64,000 bases of DNA, from assembly GCA_028023455.1 (NCBI GenBank), contig JAQFVV010012672.1, positions 312,001 through 376,000 of the forward strand. Direction: 5' to 3'. A program made the translations under genes and the position numbers. Under the pieces are notes generated by a model, which was not told where the DNA came from, made no database searches, and saw only the letters and a program-made list of their open reading frames with translations. The DNA is from Epiperipatus broadwayi (Eukaryota; Onychophora; Udeonychophora; Euonychophora; Peripatidae). Shown in pieces: positions 46,573 to 60,107 of the stretch (position 1 is the first letter of the stretch; each line of letters begins with the position of its first letter).

Positions 46573-46845
46573 CTATAAACGAAAAAAAAAAAACAATATA
46601 ATTGTACTTATAATGAATGCAAACAGAACAATACATTAGGAAAATATATGCTAGTGTGCCTATATATATATGTTGTAAAATATAAAATATATGCAAATAT
46701 TCACATTTTAATTATTTCCAAATTTATAAATTCATAATCAATTAATAATAAAATTCCTTGAAAAAAATATATTTCACAATGCACAAAATAATATAAAAAT
46801 AATTTTCGGCTTGCATTAGAATAAAGACAAGCTACTAAATAACTA

Positions 46846-47712
46846 CACCTGGGTCTCTTTTTACGCGGACTTATTTAACACAATTTTGAAGTTGCGCGAT
46901 TTGTGTTTCACCAGAAGTCGATTTCCGATAATGCGCTATTACTTTAAATAATAAATTTCACGCACTTAAGTTATATTGAAAGTAATAGCACATTATTGGA
47001 ATTCAACTTTCTTCTTAGTAATTTCAATATTTTCAGTGCTTTATAATAGTAAGATTTTATGCAATAATGAAATTAAAATCATGATTTCCACATTTTATGT
47101 ATACACATATTAAATTTTACAAGATTATAATGTAAATTTGTTCAAACATTGTGCGTGTTAATTTTGCATTTTAAATCACATTGTTTTTGCTTTTTAAAAA
47201 AGAACGTAATCAATTATTATTTTCTTATTAATGACACTAATCATTAACATGCTCTTAAATACCAACAAGAGCTAAATGGTTGTATGTCTGGATATCGTGA
47301 GCTTCGTAAACAATTAATAAAATCATCTCAAAGATTAATTACTAATTACGTTGTCACCAGAAAATCATAATAATTAAAACGTGTATAAAAAAATGTAAAT
47401 TGCTGTACTGTAAATTATGCATAAAAATATATTATTTTGAATAAAATTAAATATTATAGTTAAAAAAAGGTTGTCTTGTATCAATTTTTTTCAAATTTGA
47501 AATTTTTTATTAGTCATATTTTATTTCCTTATTTTTTTTTTTGCGCGAATTTTAAAGTATTTTTACGTTGGTGCTTTGCTTTTAAGCAAATTTTGAAAAA
47601 TCACAGACCGCACCCCCCCCTTTTTCAATGTAAGTTATGTCTATTTTTGCGCGATTTCATTTGCCCATGTTTTCTGAGGAACCTATCTATCGCATAAAAT
47701 GAAACCCAGGTG
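46846..47712. mobile_element. TA-flanked terminal-inverted-repeat element
   Basis: Left end TA then CACCTGGGTCTCTTTTTACG; right end CGCATAAAATGAAACCCAGGTG then TA. The ~22 bp inverted termini match with few differences (CACCTGGGTYTC, TTTTAYGCG). The element is 867 bp. Sub-terminal GCGCGATTT segments occur near both ends, unusual in such AT-rich DNA. No transposase was found. The TA target suggests a Tc1/mariner-type or related mobiliser. It sits just upstream of the 46350-46572 exon in the transcript. Confidence 0.75.
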
Positions 47713-48094
47713 TAATAGTTTTAATTTCAGTTCACTGTCCATTAATAAAGACCTCACAATACAATGGCAGTGCTCTTTCTTGACTATCATGTTTGACTTG
47801 GGTTTGATCTAGACTAGTTATGGTGAATCTATGACCCGTAAGTCACAGAATCACTCATACAACTATTTCAAGTTGCCTACATGTTGTTTGTACAGGATAA
47901 TATAATAAAAAACAATTTTCTAAAACAAAACAAAAAAAATTCAGGGGGAAAATAATTAAATTTGATATTTATTCAAATAAAAATGTCAAGCATATGTAAT
48001 AAAATATAAACTTAGTATGCAGCAATAAGCATAATGCGCATAAAAATTTATGTTCATGCACGATAAATTAGCCATACATATTTTTATTTTAGAT

Positions 48095-50096
48095 TAGTCT
48101 TGTCAAACATTTTTAACTGCTGGCAAATAAATAATTTTTTCCCAGTTTGTCTATTTCAAATTAAATAATTTATAATTATAAATCTTAATTTTTTCAGATA
48201 TTAACCTTCTTAGCGATTAAAAAACACAAGCCAAATGAACCAAGTTCAAAGCCTTATCATTCAGAATGACTTGGCAAATTTAAAGTTATTGCTGTAGAGA
48301 AGAAAACTGCACAATTTGTAATTAAAATGTTACATCTCATACTTCCAATCTAAAGTGACATTCAGAAAACATACATAAAAGTCTTGTTTCTTTAAGAAAA
48401 GAAGAAAAAAAGAATATTTCCCTAAAAAATGAAAGCAATGTAAATATCAAGCCAGTATATTTAAAACATTTCTAATTCCTAAAAACATTACAGCTGCTAG
48501 TTTTCATGTAGCACAAGATATTGCTTGACATAGAAAATCTTTTTTGGAAGGAGAGTTTTTAAAAGAAGCATTTTTGAGATATAGTACTACATTATTTGCT
48601 GATTTTAAAGAAAAAAGCCTGATAATAAAATGCATAAATGAATTACCATAAAATCATAATACAGTGAAAGATAGAATATGAACATTAGAAAAATTACAAC
48701 TTTTCAAATTAACTGCGATTTAAAATGTGCTAAAGTGGATTCAATTGTTTTAGATAAAAATTAAGATATAAACAAGCATGTCGCACAAATTTGTAGTTTT
48801 TGAAAATCTGGAAATATAATGAGGTAATATTAATAACTTTAACAGGAAAAACTATCAGTCTGGATATTTTTAAGGAATTCAAATATACATTTGCAAAAAT
48901 GAACCCTGATTTGAAGAAAATTTTCTGAAAGAATTGAAGGTGCTCTGAGAACGGTTGGAAAACTTATTGGATTTATTCAACAATTTAAACAAAATGTAGG
49001 ACATTCTTTAATTGAATTTCACTGCCTCATTGATCAAGAGTCACTATGTGCAAAACAAGAATTGAAAAAATGTTCAAATATAATGTCAATTGTACCAAAA
49101 GTTGTTAATTTTATAAATACAAGAGCTTTCCATAAGTGAGAATTTGACCAATTATAATTACAGGAAATTTAATTTCAATTCTCTGGAGTTTTAATGTACA
49201 ATAATGTCTGATGGTTAGTCATGTCAAGATCAAATTGGATTGCCGATTTGTTAGAAGAAATAAAACACTTTTTGCTGAAATAAAAAAAAGTCAAATTGTA
49301 TCAATCATATTTGCAAATATTAAAATATTTTTCCATAATGCAAACATTTTCAAGATTACAGAATTTTTGAAAATAGTACCAGTAATTAAGAACTGCATTA
49401 AAAAAATACTTAACAATTACAGATGAAATAAAACAAACTTTTACATTCCCACTATATTTTTTATTTACATAAAATCAAATTTAATAATTTGGAATTAACT
49501 TCCTTCACATGGTTGGGTACTGATAATTTATAAATGGAATTATCAAAATCCCAAAGCAGTTTTATGTGGGAAAACAAATTTTGGAAAATATCATTGACAA
49601 TTAAAATAAAACAATAAAAGAAAAAACTGAATGTATTATATTGAAGGAGTGGGACTCTTTAAGATAGATTTAATAATAAAAACCAGACAATCCCCTTTGT
49701 TTGGTTCAACATATGCATTTCTATACATGGAATTTTATAAAATCTACTGAAAGAAGCAAACTTTGCAATGAATTAACTAATGCATGTGCAAAATTAATGT
49801 GCTCTAAATATGAACCAAATAGAAAAGTAGCAGAAAATAAACACCAACAAATTTCACATTAAATATACATAATACAAAATTTGTTGTTATTATTAATTTA
49901 CTTTTGTTAATGTTTATTTTTTCTTTCATTCATTTATAAAATTATATGCAATAATTGTACTTTTAATCTAAATAAAATCAGATTTATATGCATCTTTTAC
50001 TTTTTTTAATTACTCATATAATAATCAATTTACAGTTCAGTTTTTAAAAAAATTCAATTCAATTTTGAACCACTGCCAAAAAGGTTAGCTATCCTG
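48095..50096 (+). pseudogene. Decayed hAT transposon with transposase remains
   Basis: The 2.0 kb element has hAT-like ends: TAGTCTTGTCAAAC with TTTTTAACTGCTGGC on the left and GCCAAAAAGGTTAGC with ATCCTG on the right. Flanks TTTTAGAT and ATCTAGGC fit a TnTAGA-type target. Plus-strand blocks: a BED-finger-downstream region near 48450-48600 (VAQDIA, FLRYSTTLFADF), then LRTVGKLIGFIQQF, SLIEFHCLIDQESLCAK near 49010-49050, KVVNFINTRAFHK near 49100-49135, and WIADLLEEIKHFLLK near 49240. The FHC.I.QE.LCAK block is diagnostic of the GTF2IRD2/ZBED-like hAT transposases. Many stops; inactive. Confidence 0.8.
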
Positions 50097-50789
50097 ATCT
50101 AGGCCAAGTAAATTTAAAATTTTTATCAACCATTTTAGTGTTTTTTAGATGACAACCTAACCAACTGGACTAACTATCCAATATAGGTATCTAACTATTT
50201 TTAAAGGGTAAAATAAAAATGTATCATTGCTTAAACTCTCACCATGGCAAATGTAATTGTGAGGTGGCTCAGTGAGATATTTAAAGGCAGTTTATCTTTT
50301 AATTTTAATATCAAATAATATAACTGTATTTCTCAATAGAAACAAGAACAAACAGTTAATGAAAAGTCTTTTTAACAAATTCATTTAAATTTCTTTTTCA
50401 GACGTAAAGTGAGATCAAAAGTTGTTTCAGTATCTTTTTATTATTATAATTATTAATGAATGACTCCTGAATGAAACCAATAAAAAGTAAAAAGACAGTA
50501 AGAATATTTGGAATCTACCAATCAAACTATCAAAATGAGTAATTTCTAAATAAACAATTTTTTTTTTTTTGTATTTTCCCCATAATAATCTATAATATTA
50601 CAAATCCTCATTCAACACCTTATAGCGAAATTTCTAAAAAAAAAAAAAAAAAAACTTTTTTAGGCTTTATTAAGTGATAAGTTGCTAAGTAATTTTAGTT
50701 TTTATCAAAGAATGACATCACAATCTTCCCCTTCTTCACGATTAAAAGAAAAAAAGAGAAAATAAATATCTTTAAACTAATAATAAAAA

Positions 50790-50905
50790 TCATTAGAAAG
50801 ATATCATATTAGATGGATGAATAAGGAAGTTTGTTGGTATGCTGTAAAAAAGAGAGGATATGGATTAGATAAACTAGATTAAATTCTGAGATTTTCATCA
50901 TTTAA
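50790..50905 (+). pseudogene. RTE LINE 3' end relic
   Basis: Reads RYHIRWMNKEVCWYAVKKRGYGLDKLD across frames, corresponding to the [12 protein letters not shown]...MWRRxxxDRxxW end of RTE polyproteins. Only the extreme 3' end is present. Confidence 0.45.
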
Positions 50906-51195
50906 CAACTGATAATGATTAAAAATGATAAATATTTATTTAATAACAAAAACCTTTCTTTTATTGGATAAAGTAATTTAAAAAAATAAATGGATTTTTT
51001 AAAAATCTTATTATCATCGATAAAATATTTTATTTATTTAATGAGTGATTATAAATATATTCCTTTACATGTTTTATTATTATTAAGAATAAATTACTAT
51101 TATATAGTACTATAGAAAAACATTTTTTTTTTAGAAGCAAAAATGATTTTAAATTACATTTGTTGCACACAACATATATTAGTCATACACTAGAT

Positions 51196-51540
51196 CAGGG
51201 GTCCCCAATCTTTTTGCACTTAAAAGCACATTCTATAATACGGCCAGGTGGCGGGCACCATTTATTTTTTCAATTTAAATTTATAGTTGGATATTATTAA
51301 TAATACACATAATGTACAAAAAAATATTTATTTCAAAAATAAAATTTTAACATATAATTAACGTTTATATTTTTACGCTGTAAAAGTATAGTATGCTCTA
51401 CAATTTGATTACAATATAATACAATAATTTATAAGAGATTTTAAAAATTAAATTTATTTGTATCAGATAAAGAATTTTTTATAGTGTTCGAATAGCGGCG
51501 GGCGCCATGGTGCCCCCGGGCATATGGTTGGGGTCCCCTG
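51196..51540. mobile_element. hAT MITE with target site duplication
   Basis: The element begins CAGGGGTCCCCAATC and ends GGTTGGGGTCCCCTG, perfect hAT-type terminal inverted repeats over about 13 bp. The flanks CACTAGAT (51188-51195) and CACTAAAT (51541-51548) are an 8 bp target duplication with one change. The interior is AT-rich except for GCGGGCGCC segments next to each end. 345 bp, no coding sequence; a clear non-autonomous hAT insertion. Confidence 0.93.
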
Positions 51541-51599
51541 CACTAAATTCAAATATTTTTAATCTCTTATATACAGAGATTAAAAAAAAACACAAAATT

Positions 51600-51900
51600 T
51601 AAATAACCATTGAATAACAATGACCTCTCCAACAGCCCTCTATAGAGGGATAATGAAGCAAGCAATACTTACCAGGATTACCAAATTCTGGATGATGATG
51701 TGTTATACTTTTCTCATTTTAACCTCAAGCTAAAAATAGTAGACATTCATTTACTGATCAATGTTGAATGGCTAGCTGGGTTAAGTACTAGAAAAAAAAA
51801 GTTTTTAATTTGATTGTAATCCAGGCCAGATTTTAATTCCAGATCATGAGCATAATAGAAGAATGCACTAACCATGACAACACAAGCATAGATAAGTATT
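51600..51900 (-). repeat. tRNA-derived SINE, family 2
   Basis: The reverse complement begins TGTGTTGTCATGGTTAGTGC (box A), continues CATGATCTGGAATTAAAATC (box B-like) and then the family core, read on plus as ACATTCATTTACTGATCAATG and GAATGGCTAGC. A poly-A run at 51791-51799 interrupts the middle. Confidence 0.6.
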
Positions 51901-52883
51901 ACATTTGTGGATATATAAAATTAACATCACAGTTTTATCAGTTGTAATCCCAATTAAATTTTATAAACCCCAAAAACACCTGCTATTCAAAAATGTGCTT
52001 ATTTCTGTATATAAAAATAAGTACAACATTGTAATTGTATAAGTTAATTAAAACAATTTTCTGGGTGATTACAAATTTATACTTAAAAATCTAAACATAA
52101 ACACATGTATATACAATTATTTAAATCTCAGATGTAACAACAAGCCATTTGCAAAACTGAATTATGAAATAATGTTGAAAACTATCTTTAGAGCTTCAAT
52201 TTTAGTCAACTAATAAAAAGTTAAAATGAGATTTAGGCATCATTCCCATGTCACCTGCTCTAAGTCTAAATGTAATTATACAAAGAGTTAAACATCATAG
52301 AAAAATAATTTCTGTTATTGATATTTTTTATTCTAAACTTTTAAGACAAAATAAAAAAAACAAAACAATAGCTTTTCTTTTCTATAGTAGATTTTGAAAA
52401 CAATTTAATCTTTCTTACAAATATACACACCTTTGAAAAAACCATTATAAAAACATTTTTTAAAGAATATATTTATAATATTGTTAAAAAATATAATTTT
52501 TCTTTGATATATACATAATAATAATATATATATGTGAATAATTTAGGTAATTTATTTGAAAAATATTAAAATTTGCAAATGTAATACATTTTATGAAATT
52601 TGAGCAGCCATTTTCCATTTCTGAAGGCCTTGAATAATCACATTTAAAAATAAAAAATTAAATTTGTAAATAAATTTACAATTACGTCAGCAGCTGTTTT
52701 TCCACCTCAAGCACTGTAAGGATCATGTCCGCTAATAAAACCTCTCCGTGTTATGTCAAAAGCACATGTATTTTATTTTTCCTTTATTATTATTATTTGT
52801 CTTAAATTTGATATTCAAGAATCTAAAGCTGTGAGTTCAACTTCTAAGCGAATATTGTCACTGTGCATATAGGCCAGCAACAC

Positions 52884-52925
52884 CTGAAGAAGAGTGAAGA
52901 ATAATACTACTCAAAATGTTGTGTA
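52884..52925 (+). ncRNA. Hammerhead-like relic, type B
   Basis: CTGAAGA at 52884-52890, a possible stem (AGAGT with ACTC), then CAAAATGTTG in place of GAAACATAG. The core G12 is lost. Included because CTGAAGAAGAGT matches CTGAAGAAGACT of the motif at 8129. Confidence 0.25.
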
Positions 52926-53929
52926 ATTACTAACCTGTGTTGTCTATTTGTATATTATTACTAACAAGCTGTTTGTATTTGAAAAGTTTAAAATTTTCTA
53001 TACATTCAACATTCATTCAGAGAAGATGGAAATAGTCCAACATATCATATCTAATAATATACTATCATTACAAACCTTCAGACAAACAAAATTATGATTT
53101 CTAATTTCTAGGAGGGGAAAAAAATTATATAGAGTAAAAACATATGCAAATGAGAAATATAACATTGCATGCAGTTAAAATGGATTTCCAAAGGAGATCA
53201 CCAAAAGAAAAAAAATCAAGAAACTGTAAAGATAAAAAAAAAAGAGGGATATATAAAGAATAAAGAGTTATATAAAAAAAAACTAGTTGTGGATAAGATT
53301 ATACAAAAAGACTAGGATGGTAAGTCTGTAGATGAAGAATGGATGACACAGATAGAGAAATTTAAAACTGAAATAGAAAAAAAACTATTGATAAATTAGT
53401 ATCAATTACAAAAAATGCAATCAAAAATTGGGACATACAAAAAAAAAAAAACGATTATACAATAAAAGACAGAGAAGAGTTTTAGAAAGGGGTATAAATG
53501 GAATATAAAGGATTTTTACTATTTTTTCAGTTGCTGAAATAAATCTCAAAATAAATGCTTTTAAATTATTATCATTTTAAACTTCATAAAAATATGTAGA
53601 AATATTATAAGGCAAACATTTTTAAATACAATTTTTTTATTTCTCATATACTCATTAGAAACTATTTTACTTCTAAAAGACCTAAGTTAAACATTCAATG
53701 CTGCGTTAGAAACCATAATTTTTGAAACACCATTAATATATTAATTAAACATAAAGGCATATAAATAATTATTTCAAAAAGGATAAAAATAGCTATGATT
53801 AATGGTTCACTTTATCCTCTATCCACCATTAGTATGCAGCATATTATAATCGTTCTTAATTTTTAATCAGTGTATCAGATAAACAATTTAAATTTAGTTA
53901 AGAATAATCAAATACCTATTTAGTGATCT

Positions 53930-54050
53930 CTATTTACTTGACTACAGATCATTTATCAGAAAAAAAGATTCATCCAGCTTTGAATATCAAATATCAGATC
54001 ATGGACCTGACAGATAAATAAGTTAATCACTACATCACAAAGTTCTTGTA
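53930..54050 (-). repeat. Family 2 SINE fragment
   Basis: The reverse complement reads TTTGTGATGTAGTGATTAAC (box A region), GTCAGGTCCATGATCTGATAT and TTGATATTCAAAGCTGG. This matches the tRNA-like half of the copies at 51600-51900 and 55030-55225. Confidence 0.5.
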
Positions 54051-55029
54051 AATACTATGTTTTATAAATAGTAGATATAAACAATTTTGAGTTTTATAAT
54101 ATTAGTATTCTATATATAAGTATACAATAATGTATAGTAAAATTCATTTCTAAATTCTGCCTATTATTTTGACGGGTAAATCCAACTTTAATTCTGTTAT
54201 TCTATATAAAACTTTATAAGTTTACAGCTTTACACTTATTCAATTTTTCTCATCACATTTAAAAAAAAATATAACAATAATAGTAGTGTTATTTAATTAC
54301 TAAGACTACTGTTTTCCTTTAAACATCTTATGAGTAAAAGTGACAATAACTTCAATCACTTTCCAAATATTACTTAGGATATTATATTGTGCTAAACAGC
54401 TTTAATCTTAATGGTGATCACTTTTATTACATTCCAGATATATATAAATGAAAACTAATGATATAAAAAATCACAAAGCTTAAACAATCTGATCATTTAC
54501 TTTATCTGATGTATCATATTTTCCTAATTAATTTTCTATATTTGGAATCACACATTCTTCAATAGCAGGCAAAAAATATAGGATTTCATCTCTATCTAAT
54601 AAATGAATTATATATATAACCAATTCATCAATAAAAGAATCAATTTTTTTGTACAACAAAAAACCAAATATTATGTCATTGTTTGTTCTTTTTGAAAAAA
54701 TTCACAAAGAATAAATATAAAGTTCAAATCTGTTGAAATTAGCATACTTTCTAAAGAAATTACATATTATTTACCTTTCAGTTCTTTTCATCATTTCATT
54801 TTAATTTTAGTTCTATTTGAAATTTTTTTAAGACTTTTGTTTTTATCACATTAAACTAGAGCTTGCATCAATGCGATCATGGTTTCTTATTCACATCATT
54901 TAAAGTGATAGAATTTCAAAATTCTTGATTATGATAAGTAGATAGATAAAACAGTCTTGGATGCTTCTTCAATAGTCACTCCTTAAGAAACTGTAGAGAA
55001 AACTATACTTATAAGAATGTCAATTGTCA

Positions 55030-55225
55030 GACGATGAGAGTTTAAATGTTTTTCCATCATTGCTTTATCTTCTAAGACTAGCTAGATACTCATTTACTGA
55101 TCAACATAGGATGAACTATGAGCTACTTTCAAGTTTTCTCAGCCTAGATTTGAATCTGGATAGTAGATATGACAGGCAGATTTTCACCAAATGCATCACA
55201 AGATCTTTCACAAATAATTAAGAGC
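55030..55225 (-). repeat. tRNA-derived SINE, family 2 (best copy)
   Basis: The reverse complement carries TGTGATGCATTTGGTG (box A region), CCAGATTCAAATCTAGG (a good box B), and the core read on plus as TAGCTAGATACTCATTTACTGATCAAC. It contains a 65-codon open frame that is only repeat sequence. Confidence 0.65.
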
Positions 55226-55749
55226 TGTATATATATATTTTCAAATTCTATCTAAAATATTGATACTCATTTCTTTATTACATATGATGAATTTTTCTTT
55301 ATTGGCTTCATCCTTCCATTTCTATATCAAAATGTATCCAATATCTTAACATAATTTATAAGACAATAATGACTTGTAGCTATTTGTTAGTTTATTATTC
55401 CAATTAACTTCTTAATTTTTACAAATTAATCTAAAGCACAAATTAATAACAATGTTTGTTAAGAATTAATAAAAAACAATAACAACAAAAGAGTCTTTGG
55501 AATCACCTTGCTTTCTAGAAGATTATTTAAGATTCATTAATTTATTAAGTGGTATATTTACTTATAAATAGATAACAGTGACAGATATTAATTTCACTGT
55601 ACTGTATTTGATATAGTGGAACCACTCACTACTTTAGATATGAAAAATAAAAACATTAAAATTCATGAAATAATTGGAAAGATGAAGCTTTTCCTCTTAT
55701 TTTACAGCATGGCAGCTGCCATTTTCTTCTCACACCATCAAATCTTATT

Positions 55750-55870
55750 CCTTCTTGTTTTATTGCTTGGGAATTCGTAAAAAGTTTAAGTGCTTGAAAT
55801 ACCTGAGCTGGATTCTATCTAGGTCCTTAGATCCAAAATCAGACACTTCTTAAGGCATTCTTTTTCTGAA
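55750..55870 (-). repeat. tRNA-derived SINE, family 1
   Basis: On plus: TTATTGCTTGGGAATTCGTAAAAAG, TTGAAATACCTGAGC, TTAGATCCAAAATCAG, GAATTAGATGAAC. It is the inverse of the family 1 SINE, with the usual AATAAAG-type tail read on the minus strand. Confidence 0.6.
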
Positions 55871-55879
55871 TTAGATGAA

Positions 55880-58800
55880 CTTGTTTGACCCCCCTTTTTT
55901 TTTGTAAACTAAGTAAAAGCAACACATCTTTTTTTTGTCCTTTCAAAAATTCACTTAAAATGGTTTCAAAGTATAAAGTTAGTGAGCATCCCAATTATAA
56001 CCAAACCTAAAAGAATTTATAAAATTGCTTTATATAAATGATATCACAAATGAAAAAAACAACAACATTCAGATGCCAGCTATTTGTTTAAGAAAAATAA
56101 GTAATCCATTAATGAAATAATGAAAAAGACAAAAAAAAAAACAAAACAAAAAAACTTATAACAATAAAGAAAAATATAATTTTATTATTATGATATGCAG
56201 AATACATACATACGAGTACACACGCACACATACATATGTAAATACATTTATGCCCTTTGCATTATTCTATTTTTTTTGCTTATAATCTCAATTTGTTTAT
56301 ATACTATAATTTTGAAATTTAATTGTATTATATGTTTGTATATGCACACATTAAAAAGCATGTTTTCTCTATATGTGTATATCTTAACCTATACTTAATA
56401 CATATAGAACAATACTACAAACAATATTGTAAAATACACCAAATAAATCATGAACTATTTTCTAATTTAAATTACTCTCTGAGCTATGCAGGCTCCACTA
56501 CATAACTTAAAACAAGAAATATAGAAAAAAACGTCTTCAGCTTTCACAATAGCCTTGATATTATGTTAACAAAGTAAAAGCACGAGATGTACAGAAATAG
56601 TTTTAAAATATTTCTAAATATGAGCACTACCATCTTTATTTTGGTTGCACAATATCAAAAATATTGTGAATGTTGAAGAAAATATATTTTTCACATTTAG
56701 TGCATTTGTAAATAAAAGCATTACTTAAATTTTTTCTTTGTATCTATTTTTTAGTTTTATATGATAGTTTAGGTAGAATTTAATATTGTTATATGCAATA
56801 CTATAAAAAATACTGCATCCCATATAAAATCAAAAAATTTCACTATTTTTTTTTGCTAAAATTGTTTGCAAACTTTGAAAAAAAAAAGTATATATATCTA
56901 TTTAAAATTTCAAGTAGATTAGAAATCATGAAGCAAGTGAAAATTAAATTATAATATTACTAAGCAAGACAGACAAAAAAAAAAGAGTGTATAAAAATAT
57001 TATTAAACATTATTCTTTAAATAAATAACTATGACATAGTTGAAATGATTTAAATCAAGAAATGATTCTAACTATAGCAAAAATTTACAATTATTATTGA
57101 TTTATTTTTTGAACAGAACAAGTTAAGTATTGTAGTCAAGGCAACCATATTAAAAATGTAGATGTTTTAAAGCGTTGCATTCAGATCACATACAAGTTAA
57201 AAAAACATTTCACATAAATACTTTCAAACCTAACAACTCTAACAAAACTATAAACATTAAAATAATATACAATAAAAAGTTTTTAAAAAAATAGATAAAG
57301 CACATTAATCTACTCTCTATAAAATCATAACTGAAATAGAAGTAAATGGCATAGTTTGCTAAATATTCCAGATGTAAATTTCTTCTATCTAACCACCAGC
57401 ACAAAAAAAGAATAAAGTATTGTGAGAGCATCTGTAGTAAAAAATACAGTATTCTGAAAAAGTAAGAATACTTATTTATATTTAATAATAAATTGCTCTG
57501 ACTCAGTTAATATGACTTCTTTAACATGGAAAAAATAGAACTTAATTTTGTAAGTAATTTTATCTAAACATAATTACAGTTTTTTTTTCTCTTTAAATTA
57601 AATGTTCTTCTAGAGTCTTTATGTAGATAACTAACCCAAGTGATGATTTTATGTAAAGTGTTTAGATTGTGATTGAAAGTTGGGAAAAATATGATATTTT
57701 AATCTTTCAGCATTTTTTTTTGTCTTTGGGAAAAAAATAATTTGAAAGCATTATTTCAATCTCTCTTTTCTTTGGCAACAAATAATCAGCTTTTAGACTT
57801 AAAATTTAGGATACATATCTATGTCTTCTACTCTAAGAAGTTTTGCAAAAAAATATAAATGACAATTTTATAAAATGTGTTAACTCATTCTTTTCTAATT
57901 TTATCTAACATCAATTTAATACTGTTGGATTTTTCAAAAATGCCCTGTATAAATTGTTGTTAGAAATAAATATTTTTTCATAAGCTCCACCAAAAGAATG
58001 TGGGTGAGTTGCTTAAGCTGAAAATGTAAGAAGGGCTGTGCCCCATAGTCCTATTCTATGTTTTTAACTATATAGTAACAAGCATTCAAATCTTGGGCAA
58101 GTAAAATGTAAAAAGTTTCTTGAGAAGTATGTAATTATAATATTTTTTTCCAGGCAGTATGTTCAAACTTTCACCACTTGAAAATTAGCAAGCCTAATAA
58201 TTCCCTTTCCTTCACTGTTCCTCTATAGGGTGGTATAGAAGAGGTCTTTGATATATAGTGGGCTATTTAAAATAATTTTTTTTATCTAGAGTTTTGATCA
58301 TTTTTTTCTGTTATTGTTATTTCTGTTCATTTTGTAGTTTTAAATTTTCACACACTCCAATCACTTCACTCAATCCGAAAACGGCTTATTGATCAAATTG
58401 CAATCTACGTGCACATAAGAACACATACACACACCCCTCCATAATTCATGTATATAGCGATATATTTGACTTTAAAAAAAATCATCATCATAAACTCTTG
58501 CTGCTAATATCACATACAATAACTTTTTAATAAGCATGAAATAAATATAACGGTAATTAATAGCTGTGCGATAAGAAGCTTGCCTTTCTCAACGCTATAC
58601 TTAGAATAGCAATCTTTCAAAACGGCTCTGACCCATTTCTTCCGAGTTCATCACACAATTAATCGTGTGTGTAGACTTGAAAAGAGATAGTCTCGAAGAC
58701 TTTTTATTTTTTCAATAAGCAATAATTCAGTCACTTAATATTCAGTTTAATAATTGTAATATAACAACGAAAGAGCAAAACGAAATGAACTAAACCTAGG

Positions 58801-59260
58801 CAATTTAAAATTATATCAGCGGACTCAAGTTTTCATAAAAGAATTTATTTTAATACCACGTCATAAATATTTATGATTACTCATAAGCAAGTGAAAAGAA
58901 CAATAAATGTTATAGTGTTAGCATGTATTTAATGAATAAATTATAATGAACTGGTATTTTCATTTTCAAGTACTAAGAATAACAACCTGTAGTTAGTTCT
59001 TACTATTGATAAAATTCAGACAATCAACTATATTTATGCATAAATTTGTAGATGCCTTCTGAAGATTCGCAAATGTCGGTAGCATACTTAAATTTAATCG
59101 GCATTTCAAGAGAAAGCACACGACAAGAAAAATGTTGCTTAATCAATAATTCCTTCACTATTATTATTTTTACTTCTCTTTCATTTGCTATAATCGTGGA
59201 GAAATTTCTACTCCATTATTAATATAGCAATTAACACATATAATCTTATAACATAACTTT
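55880..59260. other. AT-rich inferred 5' intron, no recognised element
   Basis: I saw only A/T runs and short open frames without domain features. The segment 58010-58260 is somewhat less AT-rich (GGGCTGTGCCCCATAG, CTGTTCCTCTATAGGGTGG) and may be an old repeat. No P-loop exon of RRAGA was found here by eye. Confidence 0.4.
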
Positions 59261-59514
59261 TTTTTTTTGCTTCGGTAGAATTAATTTTTTATTTATTTTC
59301 CAAGCTCTGTCTATACGATTTAATGCAGAGGTGGGTGGGGACTCAAAATCGAAAGATTCTTGGATCGATGCTACCATATATCACATAACGTCCCTAGTGA
59401 GGTTCTTAATTTTATATATATACCAAAATTTCAGTCATTCTATACTTCGGTGATCCTCAAGATTTTTCTAATTATATATACAAAAACAATTACAGTATTA
59501 CAATTTGATTTAAT

Positions 59515-60085
59515 AGTTGTGAGCGCATAAAGTTTGATACTTGTAATAATTTTGATATTGGTAAATGCTGAATAGATGATCAATATATGAATAAGAGATT
59601 GTGACTAGGGCCAAATAAAAAGTGAGGTTCAACATAAAATGCATCTTGGGAGGTTCACTTGTCTTTTACAGATGTTTTTACTCATATGTTTCAAGAATCA
59701 GTGGTGGAATCTTAAGTTTTATTTACATCAAAAAAAGATACTACACATGGAAAAAGAGAAACGAAGTTGAATTATTTGACATATTTATGTATAATTAGAA
59801 ACAGATATATTAATTTTTAACTATAGTTTAAAATATATCTAGGCTAGAGATAATCGAATAGGTTGTTGTCAATTTATGAGTGCAGAAAGTTTGATACAAG
59901 TAAATCAAATTATAATGATTTGGTACTGATAAATATTAAAAAAAATAATGAAGTCAAGTAAAAGATTATGACCTAGCTAACAAAAAAAATCTGGTCCTTC
60001 ATAAAATATATCTGGGGGGATCTTTTTCAAATATATTTTTTCATATATTATAACATGTGGTGAAATGGAAGTTTTATGTATAAAC
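59515..60085 (+). repeat. Diverged tandem repeat, ~357 bp period
   Basis: AAAGTTTGATAC occurs at about 59530 and 59887. Matching downstream blocks follow in order: ATTTTGATATTGGTAAATGCTG against ATGATTTGGTACTGATAAAT; AGATTGTGACTAGG against AGATTATGACCTAG; TTCAACATAAAATGCATC against TTCATAAAATATATC; TGGTGGAATCTTAAGTTTTA against TGGTGAAATGGAAGTTTTAT. This is an old duplication or two halves of one element. Confidence 0.55.
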
Positions 60086-60107
60086 AAAGCAAATATATAT
60101 GTATCAA

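Noticed and set aside
53150-53480. Lysine-rich, possibly LINE linker-like stretch on plus.
   Set aside because: A-rich DNA gives lysine runs in any frame; no endonuclease or reverse transcriptase motif was found.
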